From NCBI RefSeq assembly GCF_029227915.1, contig NC_079876.1, forward strand, positions 15,996,001-16,060,000: DNA of 64,000 nucleotides, given 5' to 3'. The stretch's first letter is position 1; every line of letters starts with the position of its first letter. The notes under the pieces are model-generated. The model was not told the DNA's origin. It saw nothing but the letters and a program-made list of their open reading frames with translations, and searched no databases. Source of the DNA: Hydractinia symbiolongicarpus (lineage: Eukaryota; Cnidaria; Hydrozoa; Anthoathecata; Hydractiniidae). Shown piece by piece: positions 1 through 12,774 of this stretch. The position numbers and the translations under genes were made by a program.

Positions 1-244
1 GGCCTTAACAACAGTGGTCCTAAGTGAAGTAACATAATTGATTCACCTTGTTGACATTCAACCAAAAAAAAAATAACATTGATTATCTTCTATGCTCATT
101 ATATTTTCACGAGATGGGATGAGAATATGTTTCTTTACTTTTTTTTTCTTTAAAACTTTTTTGCCTTATGTTATTATTTTTTTGTTTTCGTGAAAATTAG
201 GGTCTGTCGGGCCCGTAGAACAACTAATTAAATTGGAGTCGCCT
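1..244. other. AT-rich non-coding flank
   Basis: No open frame, RNA gene or strong repeat is visible. The sequence is AT-rich and leads into the left arm of the inverted-repeat element that starts near 245. Confidence 0.4.
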
Positions 245-2543
245 TACCCTAAGGGATCTTGAGGTACTTTTACATGTTGGACTCATCTGAAAGATTTGTA
301 TGAGAAATGCTAAATGATATATTTACTTTTTGTTAAAACTTCATGTAACTCCAGATATAGCTTTTTAAACATTTATTTTTCTTGTCGCTCGACCGCCATC
401 TTGGTTATCTTCAACTTTCTTCTTCGTTATCCAGTCTTTTTTAGTGGCACGTGACCCTGTTACATACTATTTCAGTAGCTCTTTAATTATTACTTACAGC
501 ATAGCCAGAACATATACCTTCGCGCAGCAAAGTGAAACGAAAGCTCTCTAAGAACAATTATTTTTTTTAAAAAAAAATTTAAATAATTTTGCATAAAGTT
601 CTTTATTACTTTTTTAAAAAAATAGAAATATTCTGCATATCTTTTCACATAGCTAAGCAATCAAAGGAAAAATAAAATGTGCATGATTTTTATTTCAAAG
701 GACTGTCTGAGATGCAAATTGTGCATGATTTTTATTTTCAGGGCTTTTATTTGAGACGCAAGTTGTGCATGATTTTTATTTCAAAGGACTTTTATTTGAG
801 ATGCAGGTTGTGAAAGTTACTGATTATTCAACATTTCATTGTGTATGGTTTTTATTTCAAACGAATATATTTTGAAAGGCAAATATAAGTAACAAAATAT
901 GAATGTGTGACTATAAGACCAAGGTATGGAATAAGTTGGGAAGTAAGTGGGAAGGGAGAGGGGGCTGCATCACCCCTTCCCCTCCAGCACGAGTAGGATT
1001 AAGGCCAGTTACAACTTTTGTAATTTGAGACGGCACTCAGCATTTGCCAAGGTAATTACTGACATATTTTCAAAACGTACCTTCACGTTGGCAATTACTT
1101 GACGTGGTAAAATTGCACATAAAAGTCCCTAGGCCTTGTGCGATTAGATGTGTAAAAAATAGCCAAAGATATAACAACAGAAAAAAGTATTTGTTTTTCC
1201 AGAGCATAGTTCACTTGCCTCCTACGGCAATGCGCGAACAACAAACTCTTAGCAAAAAAACAGTTAGTTTTGCGCTTCAACTGCATCATTAAAAACAGTT
1301 TGTCACCAATGTAGTTTGATTAAATCATTGCAGAAATCCTTAAAATAATAAAATGCCGTTTTTTCTGAGTTGAACTTTAATATTTACGCAATAACTGTTA
1401 TTATTTTATTTCTTATTTTTCTTTGCTTTTCTCCGGTAAAAATAATATTTTTTATTTAGGAGGTAGCTAAAACATTTCTTTGTGTTTTGTTAAGTTTAAA
1501 AATTTAGAAGCTGCTACAGTATTCTAATAAGTGCGAATATAGCCACAACAGTTATTTGTTGATGCTAAAAATAGCGAATTATGAGGGTTTCGTTGGACAT
1601 TAATGTATGATGTGCTTTTAAAAGGTCTAATCATGGAGGTGCAGAAAAGCGTTGATGTTAGGCAGGATACCTGTCTCTCTTTTCTGCTCTCGCGCTTCAA
1701 TGTCTGTCCTGCTTTTGTAACCCTGCTTATTTTATCGCGCTATCACAAAAGGGAAAAATTGTGAGTTTAGTTTACTAGACTACATTGATGTTTGCGCTAC
1801 ATAGTGGAAGAATATCATGAAAACAAACTTTAATTAGACAGTAATTTCTGGCTCTTTCTGTATCGTGGGATAAATTAAAGTAGTATTCTTTTCTATTGAT
1901 TTTTTGATATTTTTTAATAAAAAATATCTCCATCTACTGAATAACTTAGGCAACCCCGTCCCCAAGGATTGTTGAGAACAAGGTTGGCAATACTCACTTG
2001 AGCATCATACCCCGCCTAGGTCGACATGTTATAGATCAGTAATTTTTATAACCTGTTTGTTGAAATAAATTCTTTTAAATTTGAAATAAAAGAAATCATG
2101 CACACACCTGCTGCTACATAATATCTTATTTTTTTGTTTTATTGCTAGACGCTAGTATATCATGTTGAATAATTTTTAAAAAAAAACAACAAATTATTCC
2201 TACAGAGATTGATGTGGAAAGTACGTTAAATTTTTTTAACTTTGTTGCAACAGTATATTAATTGTTTCATTAATAAGTCATTAATAATGGTGAGTGAAAG
2301 TCATTAATTTGTGAGCGTTACTGAAATACTACATAACAGGGTCACGTGCCACTAAAAAAGACTGGATAACGAAGAAGAAGGTTGAAGATAACCAAGATGG
2401 CGGTTGAGCGACAAGAAAAAAAAATATTTAAAAAACGATATCTGGGGTTACATGAACTTTTACCAAAAAGTGAATATGTCATTGGGAATTTCTTATGAAA
2501 ATCTTTCAAGTCCAACTTGTAAAGATACCTCGGGAGTGCTGAG
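245..2543. mobile_element. Non-autonomous DNA transposon with ~210-bp terminal inverted repeats
   Basis: The stretch 249-465 is repeated in inverted, diverged form at 2337-2545. Shared landmarks in opposite orientation are the GTGGCACGTGACCCTGTTA block (447-465 and its complement near 2337), the CCGCCATCTTGGTTATCTTC block (near 391 and 2385) and a GTTGGACT block near 275 and 2510. By eye the arms are about 80% alike. The 1.9-kb interior has no open frame with transposase features, so the element looks non-autonomous or decayed. Exact ends, target duplication and superfamily are not determined. Confidence 0.7.
678..885. repeat. Short tandem repeat, ~44-bp unit, about 3.5 copies
   Basis: GTGCATGATTTTTATTTC recurs at about 680, 721 and 765, with a degraded copy at 840, each followed by a GAGA(T/C)GCA(A/G) tail. 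It lies inside the inverted-repeat element, so it is probably part of that transposon's internal sequence. Confidence 0.7.
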
Positions 2544-2545
2544 AT

Positions 2546-3691
2546 AATAATTAAAATTAATTATTTTAATTTTTAATATTGATGATATTTTGCCAAATAC
2601 ATCACAAAACAAACAAATAAAAAATAAAAAAAACCCGTGCTATCAGGTTAGAAGTAAAATCTCTGTTTTTTATGTATATATATTTAAGCTTTTTCGGCAT
2701 AAAAATAAACAACGTAATAATTATCACGGATTGTCTGTAACAGCGATGTACAGAACATTCTTTTCTAATGTTGATATAATTTTGTTATCCATTTATATTT
2801 CAACAGTCACAGTGTGCATGATAAAATAAATTGCAGCAATGGGGAGGAGATAGTTGCGTGTGTCTTATCAATTGTATTTTTTATTTTTTTAATGGTCACC
2901 TGTTGCTTGAAGGTAGTGAAGATAAAAGAAAATTATCATCTATATATACATTTAATTTTAACATTTTTTAATATTTTCAACAGGAATAATAATGGAGTCC
3001 CGGGCACTAGGTTATGAAATGTATGTCAATAACGCCTAAAAAATGATACCTGCAATACTGCTCTATTACCAGAAGCAAATCATTTCGATATTCTTTTTTT
3101 TTCCTTCTGATTGCTATAATTTTGTCTTGTCCAAAAGTTTTTTTTTTTTGCATTGCCCATTATCTCTCCATCTATGCTGTCTTCTTTATAAAAGGGAAAT
3201 CAAAATAATTTGTTTTTTTTGTCAGTTTTGAAATGAATTGGCATGCAATATTAAATTTGTTGTATTGTTTTGAAATGAATTTGAATGATTCGCCATTGGT
3301 CGAGGCATGGTTAAATGATTTAAAGTATATCCAGTATATATGCAATTTTTGATTCACACAAAAGTGAACTCAAAAACATCAAAAGTTTAAAATCACATCA
3401 CACTGCTAGAAGACCTAAATCAGTTTGAATAAATTCATTAACTTTATCCATCCATTTTATTATCAAGAAATTTTGATAATTTTTAATTTGAGTTTGATGG
3501 TACACATATAAATAACTGCGTTTTTAATAGAATAGTACAGTGATAGAATAGTGATATCGGTCTTTAATAAAGTAATAATATAAGTTTGTGTAGACATTTT
3601 TCTGATGAAAAATAAAGTTTTAGTTCTAAAAATGTTTAAAATTCTATATATGGTTATTCGATTGTTTATGTTCACTTTGTACGTGTTTCAG
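2546..3691. other. AT-rich region upstream of the TRIM23 RING exon
   Basis: No convincing coding exon is visible. The first coding exon of TRIM23 (about 30 residues in vertebrates) should lie here or further upstream. I found no ATG-containing exon ending in phase 0 that would join the RING exon at 3692. The short frames present are AT-rich and look random. Confidence 0.4.
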
Positions 3692-6600
3692 GCATTAGAA
3701 TGTCGTATTTGCGAAGATATTTTCACGTTACAAGGGGACAAGGTTCCACGCTTGTTATCATGTGGGCACTCTGTATGCCATGAGTGTTTATCCAAAATTC
3801 AAACTCACGATTTGGTGATTCGATGTCCCTTTGATAGGATGCCCACGCAAATGGGAGATTCTGGTAAATATAAATTTAACTGTCTTTTTTTTTAATATTT
3901 AGGCATGCTGCCTATTATGTTATGTAAAAATAAATTTCCCCTTATGCAGGTATTTTTTGCTCACAAACATTGTTAGACCCAAGAATTTTTCCAAAAGTTG
4001 AAAATTCTGAACTTTCAAGCAGGCACGCTTTTACTTTAGTCAATCAAAGATCAAAAATACTTTTTTTCTAATGAAATAAAACAGAATAAATGAGCTGCTT
4101 TTTTAACAGGTATATGGGGATTGAAAAAGAATTTTGCTCTGTTGGAACTTCTCGAACGAATCAGCCAAAACAAAGAAGAGTCGGGTTTTTCTGAGTTAAC
4201 TGTCGACGAACAAACAACATTCACAAAATGTGATGAGGACAATCAGCACAAAGCTACACTGTACTGTACGGTGTGTTTGACAAATTTGTGTGAAAAGTGC
4301 GCCAAAGAGTCTCACACTGCGAAGACTTTATCACTACACAAACATGTACCCCTGTCAGAAAAACCTAAAATTAATCCGCCATGTTCTCAGCATCCCAGTC
4401 ATGTGTTGGAGTTCGCATGTTTAGAGGAAACCTGTCGTGAAAACCCTTTGATGTGTTATATTTGTAAAGATTATGGAAAGCATAAAGGACACAAGCATGT
4501 TCTTATTGGGTCAGAAGCTGATAACATTAGAAATTCCATTACTAATGCTGTACAACACGTAAAGACATTCTCAGGTGAAGTGTCTGAGTTTGGAAGGAAG
4601 TTGGCAGAAATTACAGAAAAGATTGAAGGTGAGAGAAAATTATAGAGAGATGTGAATTTATTACATTTTGGTGTGTTGTATAATGTCAGAAAGATTTTGG
4701 GGTGGAAATTTTGGTTAGTATTTTAGTTGGTCAAAAAAATGCATTTTTTTATTTTAGCAAATTGGAAAGTTTATAAAGTTTTGCGGACGTTTACTTTTGT
4801 GAATGGCAAAGTTAGAAAAGAAAATTTAACTTTTTACTCAAAGTTTTTCAATATTTTTCTTTCATTATATTGGAATGTTTCATAGGTATTTGTGGAAAAA
4901 AAACGCATATTGTTTTTTATAATGAGCCAACGATGAGTTTTTCTAAAAAAAAAATTACAGCGAGACCTCTCTAATACGAAACATCATTGGGACAGGGCAA
5001 TGTGTCTGCAACATCGAGGTTTATTTCAAATTGAATTACATCTCTTCAAAAACCAGATCTGGGTGTGGTTAGTGTTAAATTGAATGCAAGGTGTGTCTAT
5101 AGCCTAGTCTGGAATTAAGAAGAGTCTAAAAGACAATACATTGTAAATAAGTTATCTTTTATTCAAAAAAAAAAGTATGTAAAAAACACAAGGCTACACA
5201 AAAAACTTTGTTGTAAAAAAATTAATGTAAAATAAGTAAAACATATAATCCTGACGAAAATTATTTTATATGACCCAATATTGGTCAGTTCTTGGGTGTA
5301 AGGTAAAGGGGAGCCTTAAAATCACGCCGGCTATAGAGTGGTGTTCACTATGAAGAGTTGCTATAGAGAGATTTTTTATAAGACTTTGACTGTCATCCGT
5401 TTTCAAGAAAAATGTCCATTGTAGAAATATATGTCTGTTTTAGGAAGGTTTTAGGGTATATATAAAAAACATGTTCACCGATGTTTTCATGGTTTTTTTA
5501 GGTGTTTCAGTCGCAGAAAATAGTAGAAGTAATATTGGTACAGCTGAAAAAGCCAGACTGCGTGTGCATGAGTATTTTACAGACCTGCGGGACACGATTC
5601 AGCAACAAGAGGAAGAAGCTTTGCATGTGATTAATACATACGTTCGTGAGAAACTCTGTGCTCTAAGACAGCAACAGGAAGACATGAATGTGTTGGTGTC
5701 TCAGATCTCCAACGTATGTGTTCAGTGCGATCACGCTCTCCAACGTAGTGATGCCGAGGTAGGTGCGTTAGAAGTGCGTTAAAAATCAGCAACAAGGCAG
5801 TAGAAATTTAATGATTTAAAAAAGCAGAGTTCCAGTCTACATCTTCCAAAAAAATTTATTTACATTAAATTTCTATTCTAAAGGGGGATATTGCAGACCA
5901 ATGGGTGGTTACAGTAGGTATCCGTTAATTCAAACTTTCGTTTTTTCGAGCAATTTTTTTAATCTGAACTTTTGTGCGCCTATAATAAAAAACTAATGAA
6001 AAATAAAGATACTTTGTTTTATTACATCATTGATGGTAAAGTTTCTTTCAATTTATCAATAAAATTTACATTTCCAGTGTAATTGACTTTACAAACTATT
6101 TAAAGTTCTTGTCCATTGCCAAGGTTCACTCTTTTACTGTTACTTCAACTTTGCAGCTGTTGTCGTTGCTTGCACGAAGATGCAATGAGAATGTGTTTCT
6201 GAAACGACCAGTTTTTTCTTATGCTTAATGTTCAACCTGTTCGGTGTGACCCCAACTGCATATAAAAAAAGGAATATATGCAGTTCAACACAGAGCTATG
6301 AGAAATTATGTTCAAACTTTTATTTTTCCTTGTACTTTTTATGACATTCACCAATTCGAACAAAACATCTATTTCCTTGCGCGTTTGAATTAACTGATCT
6401 GCTGTACTTAAAAGTTGCACAGAATCATTGATATACTTACATGCAAAAAAATGCTTGCTTAAGTAACTTTTGAATATGTTTGCTAGCTAATGGTTGTGAT
6501 AATTTCAGATATGAAAATATGCTTTATCGTAAAACCAAAAATTCTTGTAATTATGTTAAAAAATACTTATATTACCACTTTTTTGTCTTCCATCTAAAAC

Positions 6601-9600
6601 AGAGAGAAAAAAGGTCACCAGTACAACCAAGATCATTTTTGTATTTATTAAGCTGCCTCTTAACCTACAATTCAAGCACGCGCCCTCTCTTTTTATGCAC
6701 TAGGATGCCAATGAGAACTTAGCCTTCTGTCGTTTTCTTTACTTAAAAAAGAAAGGTTAGTAAAAATGTTGCTGCAGTTGTTGCAAGACTTTTCTCTGTT
6801 GTTTAGGTGATCCAAGCTCGTTCCAACATCGTCACACTGCTGGACACCGTGCAACAACAACAACAAGTGTTCACTGACTTAGCCGTATTGTGCACAGAAG
6901 ATCCAAACATCCCATTTGCTTTCACTAAAGACAATCGTGTACACATTGGGCCAAAAATGGAAATGAGGGTGGTCGCTTTGGGTTTGGATAACGGAGGCAA
7001 AACATCGATCCTTTTTAAGTTGAAACAAAACGAGTTTGTACCGGCCATAACCACGATAGGTTTGTGTTAGCTTGGTTACTTTCTTGAATGAAACATGGTT
7101 CGCGAATACTATAGGAACTTGTTGAGTGACGAAAAGTTTCCCCTATAAGTAATTCCACCCGGCGAAAAAAAAATTGTCTTTGCTTCAGTGCTTAAATGAC
7201 TTTTATCTGTTGCGTTTCCGCCCTTAGCCTTTGTTCGACATTAACGAAACTAGAGTATGCCATGTTGGCAAAGCAGACAACATTCGATTAAACAAACTTT
7301 TTTTTTCGATTTTTTTTACATCGATAGTGAAATAAACAGAAATAGAATTTTGGATTTGAATGAAAACTTTCTTCTCGAAAAAAGTGACAAAATCTACTCG
7401 AAGTGAAGAATGTTTTCCTTGGACTTTATTTTTTTTATACATGTTTTTTGTCGTTTCTAAACACGGTCTTTTTGATTCTGATCTTCCAAGTTTGCGTGCC
7501 AACTTCACCTAGTAAATTCACTTTTCTAGCGGTTATTAACCAGTTATCTTCCTAGTAAACCCTGGGCTTACTTTAAATAATTTTCTAGGCTTCAACGTGG
7601 AGACGATCGAGCATAAGAACGTCAAGTTCACAATATGGGATGTCGGAGGTGTTCAGAAATTGCGACCTTTGTGGAGACACTATTATTTAAAAACGCAAGG
7701 TAACTCAATCTTTTAAAACTTGCATCAACGTTTGGTTATTGTTGACGTGAAATACGAAAACATTTAAGAGTTTTAACATCTCGAGAATTTTTACATGGTC
7801 ACGAAAACTATTGTTTGCACCTGTTTGTGAGTTTGCTGTTAGGCGCCATCGGTTTTATGAAAGAGTAAACCCCCTTTTTAGCTCCATAAAATAGAACCCG
7901 ATTTTCAAGTTACAGGGCTAGCTTGTTTTTAAAATAATTGTTCGTGTGAATTTGTATTTTATCGATATTGCGCTCGTAATAAAATTTCTGAATCATAACT
8001 AACGTACCTGATCGGTGAAAAAAAGTCGGCAAAAAACGACCAAATTATGCTAAGTGACTAATATTTTTTGCAGATTAACAATTTTTGTTGATTTATGTTT
8101 TACCGATTACCATTTTTAGACGTTTTTTGCCATTTTATTGTCTAAATTGTAATGAGAACACGAAAACAGCCTTGTATCAGTCTCTACTCCGAACCACTAA
8201 AAATTGAAAATACTTCGATCTGGAAATTAAACTAAATCCAAAGAATTAGTCGGTAAAAGTGTCTCAATTTTTTGTCGACGTTTTTTTTGCCGGCTTTTTG
8301 TAGAATTTTTTTTTACCAATAAGGTTTCCTTACTACAAACGGCATTTGACAACGTCAAAAAAATAAGTTTATTAACAGATCATTACACGATCTAAGGTTA
8401 TGCTTTACAGTATCAGGTTGTATCGTGTTGGCATTAAAATTTCATACCGGTACGAAATCTCATACTTGTCTTATTGGACCGGTATGAGATTTGCACCGGT
8501 ATGAGATTTAAACCGGTATGAGTTTCATTTTGCTCAAAAACATGTAAACACGAAGAAAAAAAACTTCACTATAACCAGGTACGAGTTAACTCGTGCTGGT
8601 ACGAGGTTAATGATGTAATCACCGCGTATTTAAGATTGTCAGCTTTAACTTTTCGACTTTGTTTGTATGATACGGCTATTTGATTTTATAGCGGTGATCT
8701 TTGTGATAGACAGTACGAATGCAGACCGACTTTCTGAAGCTCATGATGAACTATCGAAACTTGTAGCTGAGAAAAGATTGCAAGAAGCGTTAGTGTTAAT
8801 ATATGCAAATAAACAGGTAACTCTCTTCTTCGTCTTTTCGGCTACCGTCTAGATAAAATAGGACGTGACTAAAGTTCGTCACAGTGACTAATGTTTTTTA
8901 TTGATCCACTTTTTTCACTAACTAACAATTTTAATCAACTTATTTTTACGATTGACATTCGCTGATATTTGCGTGTCATTGTTCTGTGCATTAAGAACCA
9001 AACTGCTTTATCCTGCTTCTACACTTAAGTAAATTAATCCGGATTCATCCGGTCTCAAAAATAGGAGTTTAATGGATTGTGTTTACACTAAATTTTTTAA
9101 ATTTATACGGATTCACAACATAACAACAACGTTATTTGCGACGTTATTTTTAAGCAATCGATAACGTAAAATTTACTATAATGCTATATTATAAAATGAA
9201 AACAGAAAAGTTTCAGAAAAGTGTTTTTTCCGGATTTGTTATGTAAACTGGTTTGTTTAAAACCCTAATAATTGCACGAAAACGTATAAATTTTCTAATG
9301 TAAAGACATTTGTTATAATAGGAAGGTAATAATTTTTTTCATCGTGTTTTTGTACACGAGTGTAAGCAAATGAAAAAGGACAAATAATTTCTTTTTTAAA
9401 TTAATTACATTTTTGCATGAATTCGGAAACTTTTGAACCTGTCTATGCGATACGTGATAAGTGTGTAACGCAGTATTCGAGGTTCGGTTAAAATTGTTCA
9501 AAAAAAAATGTATCGTATCCTCTATAAGCTTAGCAAGTATAACCAAATGCTAGCCACTAAAAAGTGACTCTGTTAGCACCATTTAGTCGGCACAAAAGTG

Positions 9601-11464
9601 ACAAAATTTTGTGCAGGTGACTCGTGTGATCTGTATGTCATCCGTAAATTGAAAATTATAATTGAAAGCCTATCTTTAACGCACAACATTAGGCGAATTC
9701 GAATGGGTACAACGTGATGAAGCGTCTTTATCGTATTATATATCATGATTAACCCGGGATATTTAAAGCCTACAACCCGAGCATAAATCGGTGAAAAGAA
9801 AGGCGGGAATTCCAAGATCGTTATACCACAGAATTAAGAACACCGTTTTAAGTACATTTGCTCTGAACTTTTCAACTATAATTGTACGCAGCCGGTTTAG
9901 GGCTTATAAGGTTAGGTTATAAGGTTAGGTTATAAGGTTAGGTTATAAGGTTAGGTTATATGGTTAGGTTATAAGGTTAGGTTATAAGGTTAGGTTATAA
10001 GGTTAGGTTATAAGGTTAGGTTATATGGTTAGGTTATATGGTTAGGTTATATGGTTAGGTTATAAGGTTAGGTTATAAGGTTAGGTTATAAGGTTAGGTT
10101 ATAAGGTTAGGTTATAAGGTTAGGTTATATGGTTAGGTTATAAGGTTAGGTTATAAGGTTAGGTTATAAGGTTAGGTTATAAGGTTAGGTTATAAGGTTA
10201 GGTTATATGGTTAGGTTATATGGTTAGGTTATAAGGTTACGTTATAAGGTTAGGTTATAAGGTTAGGTTATAAGGTTAGGTTATAAGGTTAGGTTATAAG
10301 GTTAGGTTATAAGGTTAGGTTATATGGTTAGGTTATATTGTTAGGTTATATGGTTAGGTTATAAGGTTAGGTTATATGGTTAGGTTATATGGTTAGGTTA
10401 TAAGGTTAGGTTATAAGGTTAGGTTATATGGTTAGGTTATATGGTTAGGTTATAAGGTTAGGTTATAAGGTTAGGTTATAAGGTTAGGTTATAAGGTTAG
10501 GTTATATGGTTAGGTTATATGGTTAGGTTATATGGTTAGGTTATAAGGTTAGGTTATATGGTTAGGTTATATGGTTAGGTTATAAGGTTAGGTTATATGG
10601 TTAGGTTATATGGTTAGGTTATAAGGTTAGGTTATAAGGTTAGGTTATACGGTTAGGTTATAAGGTTAGGTTATATGGTTAGGTTATATGGTTAGGTTAT
10701 AAGGTTAGGTTATAAGGTTAGGTTATAAGGTTAGGTTATAAGGTTAGGTTATAAGGTTAGGTTATAAGGTTAGGTTATATGGTTAGGTTATATGGTTAGG
10801 TTATATGGTTAGGTTATATGGTTAGGTTATATGGTTAGGTTATAAGGTTAGGTTATATGGTTAGGTTATAAGGTTAGGTTATAAGGTTAGGTTATATGGT
10901 TAGGTTATAAGTCTAGGTTATATGGTTAGGTTATATGGTTAGGTTATAAGGTTAGGTTATATAGTTAGGTTATATGGTTAGGTTATATGGTTAGATCCAA
11001 AATCTTAGTGATAATAACCTTGGCTGAAGTTAGCTGAAGTTAAATTTTTTTCAAACCTTTTCGACCCATAGTAATTGTTGCAAAGTGCGAACATTGTGGA
11101 AAGTGCAGCGTATATTCGACTTTTTTTTTATCAACACCTCGGCCAAAGAAAAATTTTTGCTGCTTAACTGGTCGGTTGCATAGCACTGGCAGAAATAAAA
11201 TTCACAAATGTTTTATATCCAGAAATGTGAAGACTCTATTGTACGATGTACTATTTTAATTATTATTATTTTAATCATTATGTTATCGTGTAGGACCTCC
11301 CTAATGCTATATCTGTAGACGAACTTCGCGACAGAATCGGTATCCACAGAATCTGCTCTGGAAGAACGTGGACGATGATTGGTTGCAGTGCGCACACCGG
11401 CGATGGGCTGCAAGAAGGTTTAGATTGGATGGCGAGACAATTTTTGTCGGAGTTTGAACCATAA
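3692..11464 (+). CDS. TRIM23: TRIM23/ARD1: RING, B-box and ARF-domain E3 ubiquitin ligase, seven coding exons, first exon missing
   Basis: TRIM23 is an E3 ubiquitin ligase fused to an ARF-type GTPase, acting in membrane traffic, autophagy and innate signalling in animals. Seven GT-AG exons join in phase: 3692-3863, 4110-4628, 5502-5758, 6807-7059, 7589-7699, 8692-8816, 11294-11464 (1,608 nt, 535 codons plus TAA). Exon 1 here encodes a C3HC4 RING (CRICEDIF to RCPFDR). Exon 2 has two B-boxes (YCTVC..CEKC; CSQHP..CYIC..HKGHKH). Exons 3-4 form a coiled coil. Exons 4-7 encode the ARF domain: P-loop GLDNGGKT, switch [17 protein letters not shown] split over the last junction, and CSA near the end. 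The human protein has 574 residues, so about 30 N-terminal residues are missing. Catalytic landmarks are intact and I see no frameshift. The introns carry several repeats. Orthology is very secure; only the 5' exon is open. Confidence 0.95.
5912..6404. mobile_element. TA-flanked MITE (Tc1/mariner-pogo type) in TRIM23 intron 3
   Basis: The left end CAGTAGGTATCCGTTAATTC (5912) has an inverted counterpart ending CTG at 6404 (CAGCAGATCAGTTAATTC on the minus strand). Both ends adjoin TA (5910-5911 and 6405-6406), the target duplication typical of Tc1/mariner/pogo elements. The 493-bp element has no coding capacity. Confidence 0.65.
8018..8300. mobile_element. Small foldback/MITE in TRIM23 intron 5
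   Basis: AAAGTCGGCAAAAAACGAC near 8018-8040 recurs inverted as a GTCGAC..TTTTTTTTGCCGGC block near 8274-8297. The roughly 285-bp segment between has no open frame. It is probably a MITE; the superfamily is undetermined. Confidence 0.45.
8443..8525. repeat. Clustered ACCGGTATGAGATTT repeats
   Basis: ACCGGTATGAG(A/T)TT occurs three times in direct orientation (about 8477, 8494, 8511). A related inverted copy (ACCGGTACGAAATCTCATAC) lies at 8445. It sits in TRIM23 intron 5 and no function is evident. Confidence 0.6.
9904..10994 (+). repeat. 13-bp telomere-like minisatellite, ~84 copies, in TRIM23 intron 6
   Basis: An uninterrupted tandem array of the unit GGTTAGGTTATAA, or its one-base variant GGTTAGGTTATAT, spans about 1.09 kb. 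Each unit holds two GGTTA blocks, resembling TTAGG-type telomeric DNA with a TAA/TAT spacer. Two unit types are interspersed; singletons occur (TACG near 10648, TTGTT near 10338, GTCTA near 10912). It lies between the exon pair encoding the split NKQD motif, so it is intronic and not a chromosome end. Confidence 0.95.
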
Positions 11465-12419
11465 AGACAACAACAACAACAGGATATTTAGTTTTAAAAT
11501 ACCCGTAAAGGTATGCCAGCAATATTGATCGTACACGAAGAAAAACGAAAGTAAAGCTTTAACCTCTGGGAGAAACGAGATGTCGAGGAGGCGAGATAGT
11601 TATGTAGTCGAGGTTGTGTTACGGTTTACGTAAAGGTTATCGGTGGTTCACGTGTATTGCTACCTATACTAAAGTTTAAAACTGTTTTTTTTCTGTAAAT
11701 TTTTGTACAGTATTGGTATTCAAATTTATTTGTAAATAACTAAGGTTTTCAAATAATTTAAAATTTAGTATACACTTTCATGTCGTTTTCCTCTTTGAGA
11801 TCTCCGGCTATTCTCGAATTGTGTGCCAGTTATGTTTAAATGTCGTTTTCCTCTTTGAGATCTCCGGCTATTCTCGAATTATGTGCCAGCTTTGTTTGAA
11901 TAGAGTTTCTGGTACAGAAAATCCATTCTTGTGGAAACAACCTCTCTTGTTTTGCTTGCGCTGTGCAACATATGTTTTCAATAAAGTCGTAACATTGACT
12001 GTTGGATTGACTGTGTCGCATCAAAAAGAGATTATTGGAAACTATAGCTTAAAGCTACGAGGAACCTTACAAAAAATACATAATTTGTGGTGACAGGTTG
12101 GAAAAAAATACCGTTTTCACTTATTTTCCCCCGCGCCTCTACTATTTTTCTGTAAAACTTGCCTTTTTGGTATAGGTTCTGATTATACCGCATGCAGGAT
12201 TGTTGTATTTCTATCGAATCTGTACCTTATCTACGTACTCCAATATTTTCATATAATTTTGTGTCTTTTTGTAAAAAACTTTCGTTGAAAATAATACCCA
12301 CCCAATTTCAATATTCGAAAAACTAATCCCGCCTCTAATATTTCCGTATCCCTAGTAAAACTGCCTAAATTTTAAGGCTGAAACGCTAATCCGGCAGCAG
12401 GAATAATAGAGTAAATGCG
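11465..12419 (+). other. TRIM23 3' region with 60-bp tandem duplication and candidate poly(A) signal
   Basis: A 60-bp segment at 11781-11840 is repeated at 11841-11900 with only a few changes. An AATAAA is at 11980-11985, about 515 bp after the TRIM23 stop, and could be its poly(A) signal. No other gene is visible. Confidence 0.5.
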
Positions 12420-12742
12420 TAGGTGAATCTTTATCATGACACATCCGTATTTTTCATTCTTTCCGATCATGACGGACGAGTAGAATCGGTGTAAGTCATC
12501 ATATTGAAGAAGAACTACTTTGCTCATCACTAACATACTGCGCGGCAGCGAGTGGAATTCGATCCGCGGTCCCCAGAATTGGGAGACGCAAACGAACCCA
12601 CTACACTACGTGCGGTATATGTTAGTGATGAATATGACTTACACAGATTACACTCGCCCTTCATGATCGTGGCCCCGATCAGGGTAAAACATTCTCTGTT
12701 AAGAATGAAAAATACGAATGTGTCATGATAAAGATTCACCTA
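12420..12742. mobile_element. Foldback MITE with tRNA-like core, copy 1
   Basis: GGTGAATCTTTATCATGACA (12422 on) recurs inverted, ending at 12740, with further inverted similarity inward. The centre holds CATCACTAACATACTGC and a segment that, on the minus strand, carries a GGATCGAATTCCACTC B-box-like block and an A-box-like GTAGTGTAGTGGGTTCG block. Related copies are at 12775-12890 and 16090-16380. Confidence 0.7.
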
Positions 12743-12774
12743 TGTATACTCACCATGCGGACAAACTATCTGAG

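Noticed and set aside
2992-3011. ATGGAGTCCCGGGCACTAG|GTTATG as TRIM23 first coding exon
   Set aside because: It would end in phase 1, whereas the RING exon at 3692 needs phase 0. The encoded residues also do not resemble the TRIM23 N-terminus.
9904-10994. Array considered as a true telomere or a CRISPR array
   Set aside because: It is flanked on both sides by in-frame exons of TRIM23, and the units have no unique spacers.
12530-12610. Functional tRNA gene in the foldback core
   Set aside because: The T-arm is good but the anticodon arm is atypical (no proper U33 context) and the acceptor ends do not pair. It is treated as tRNA-like repeat sequence.
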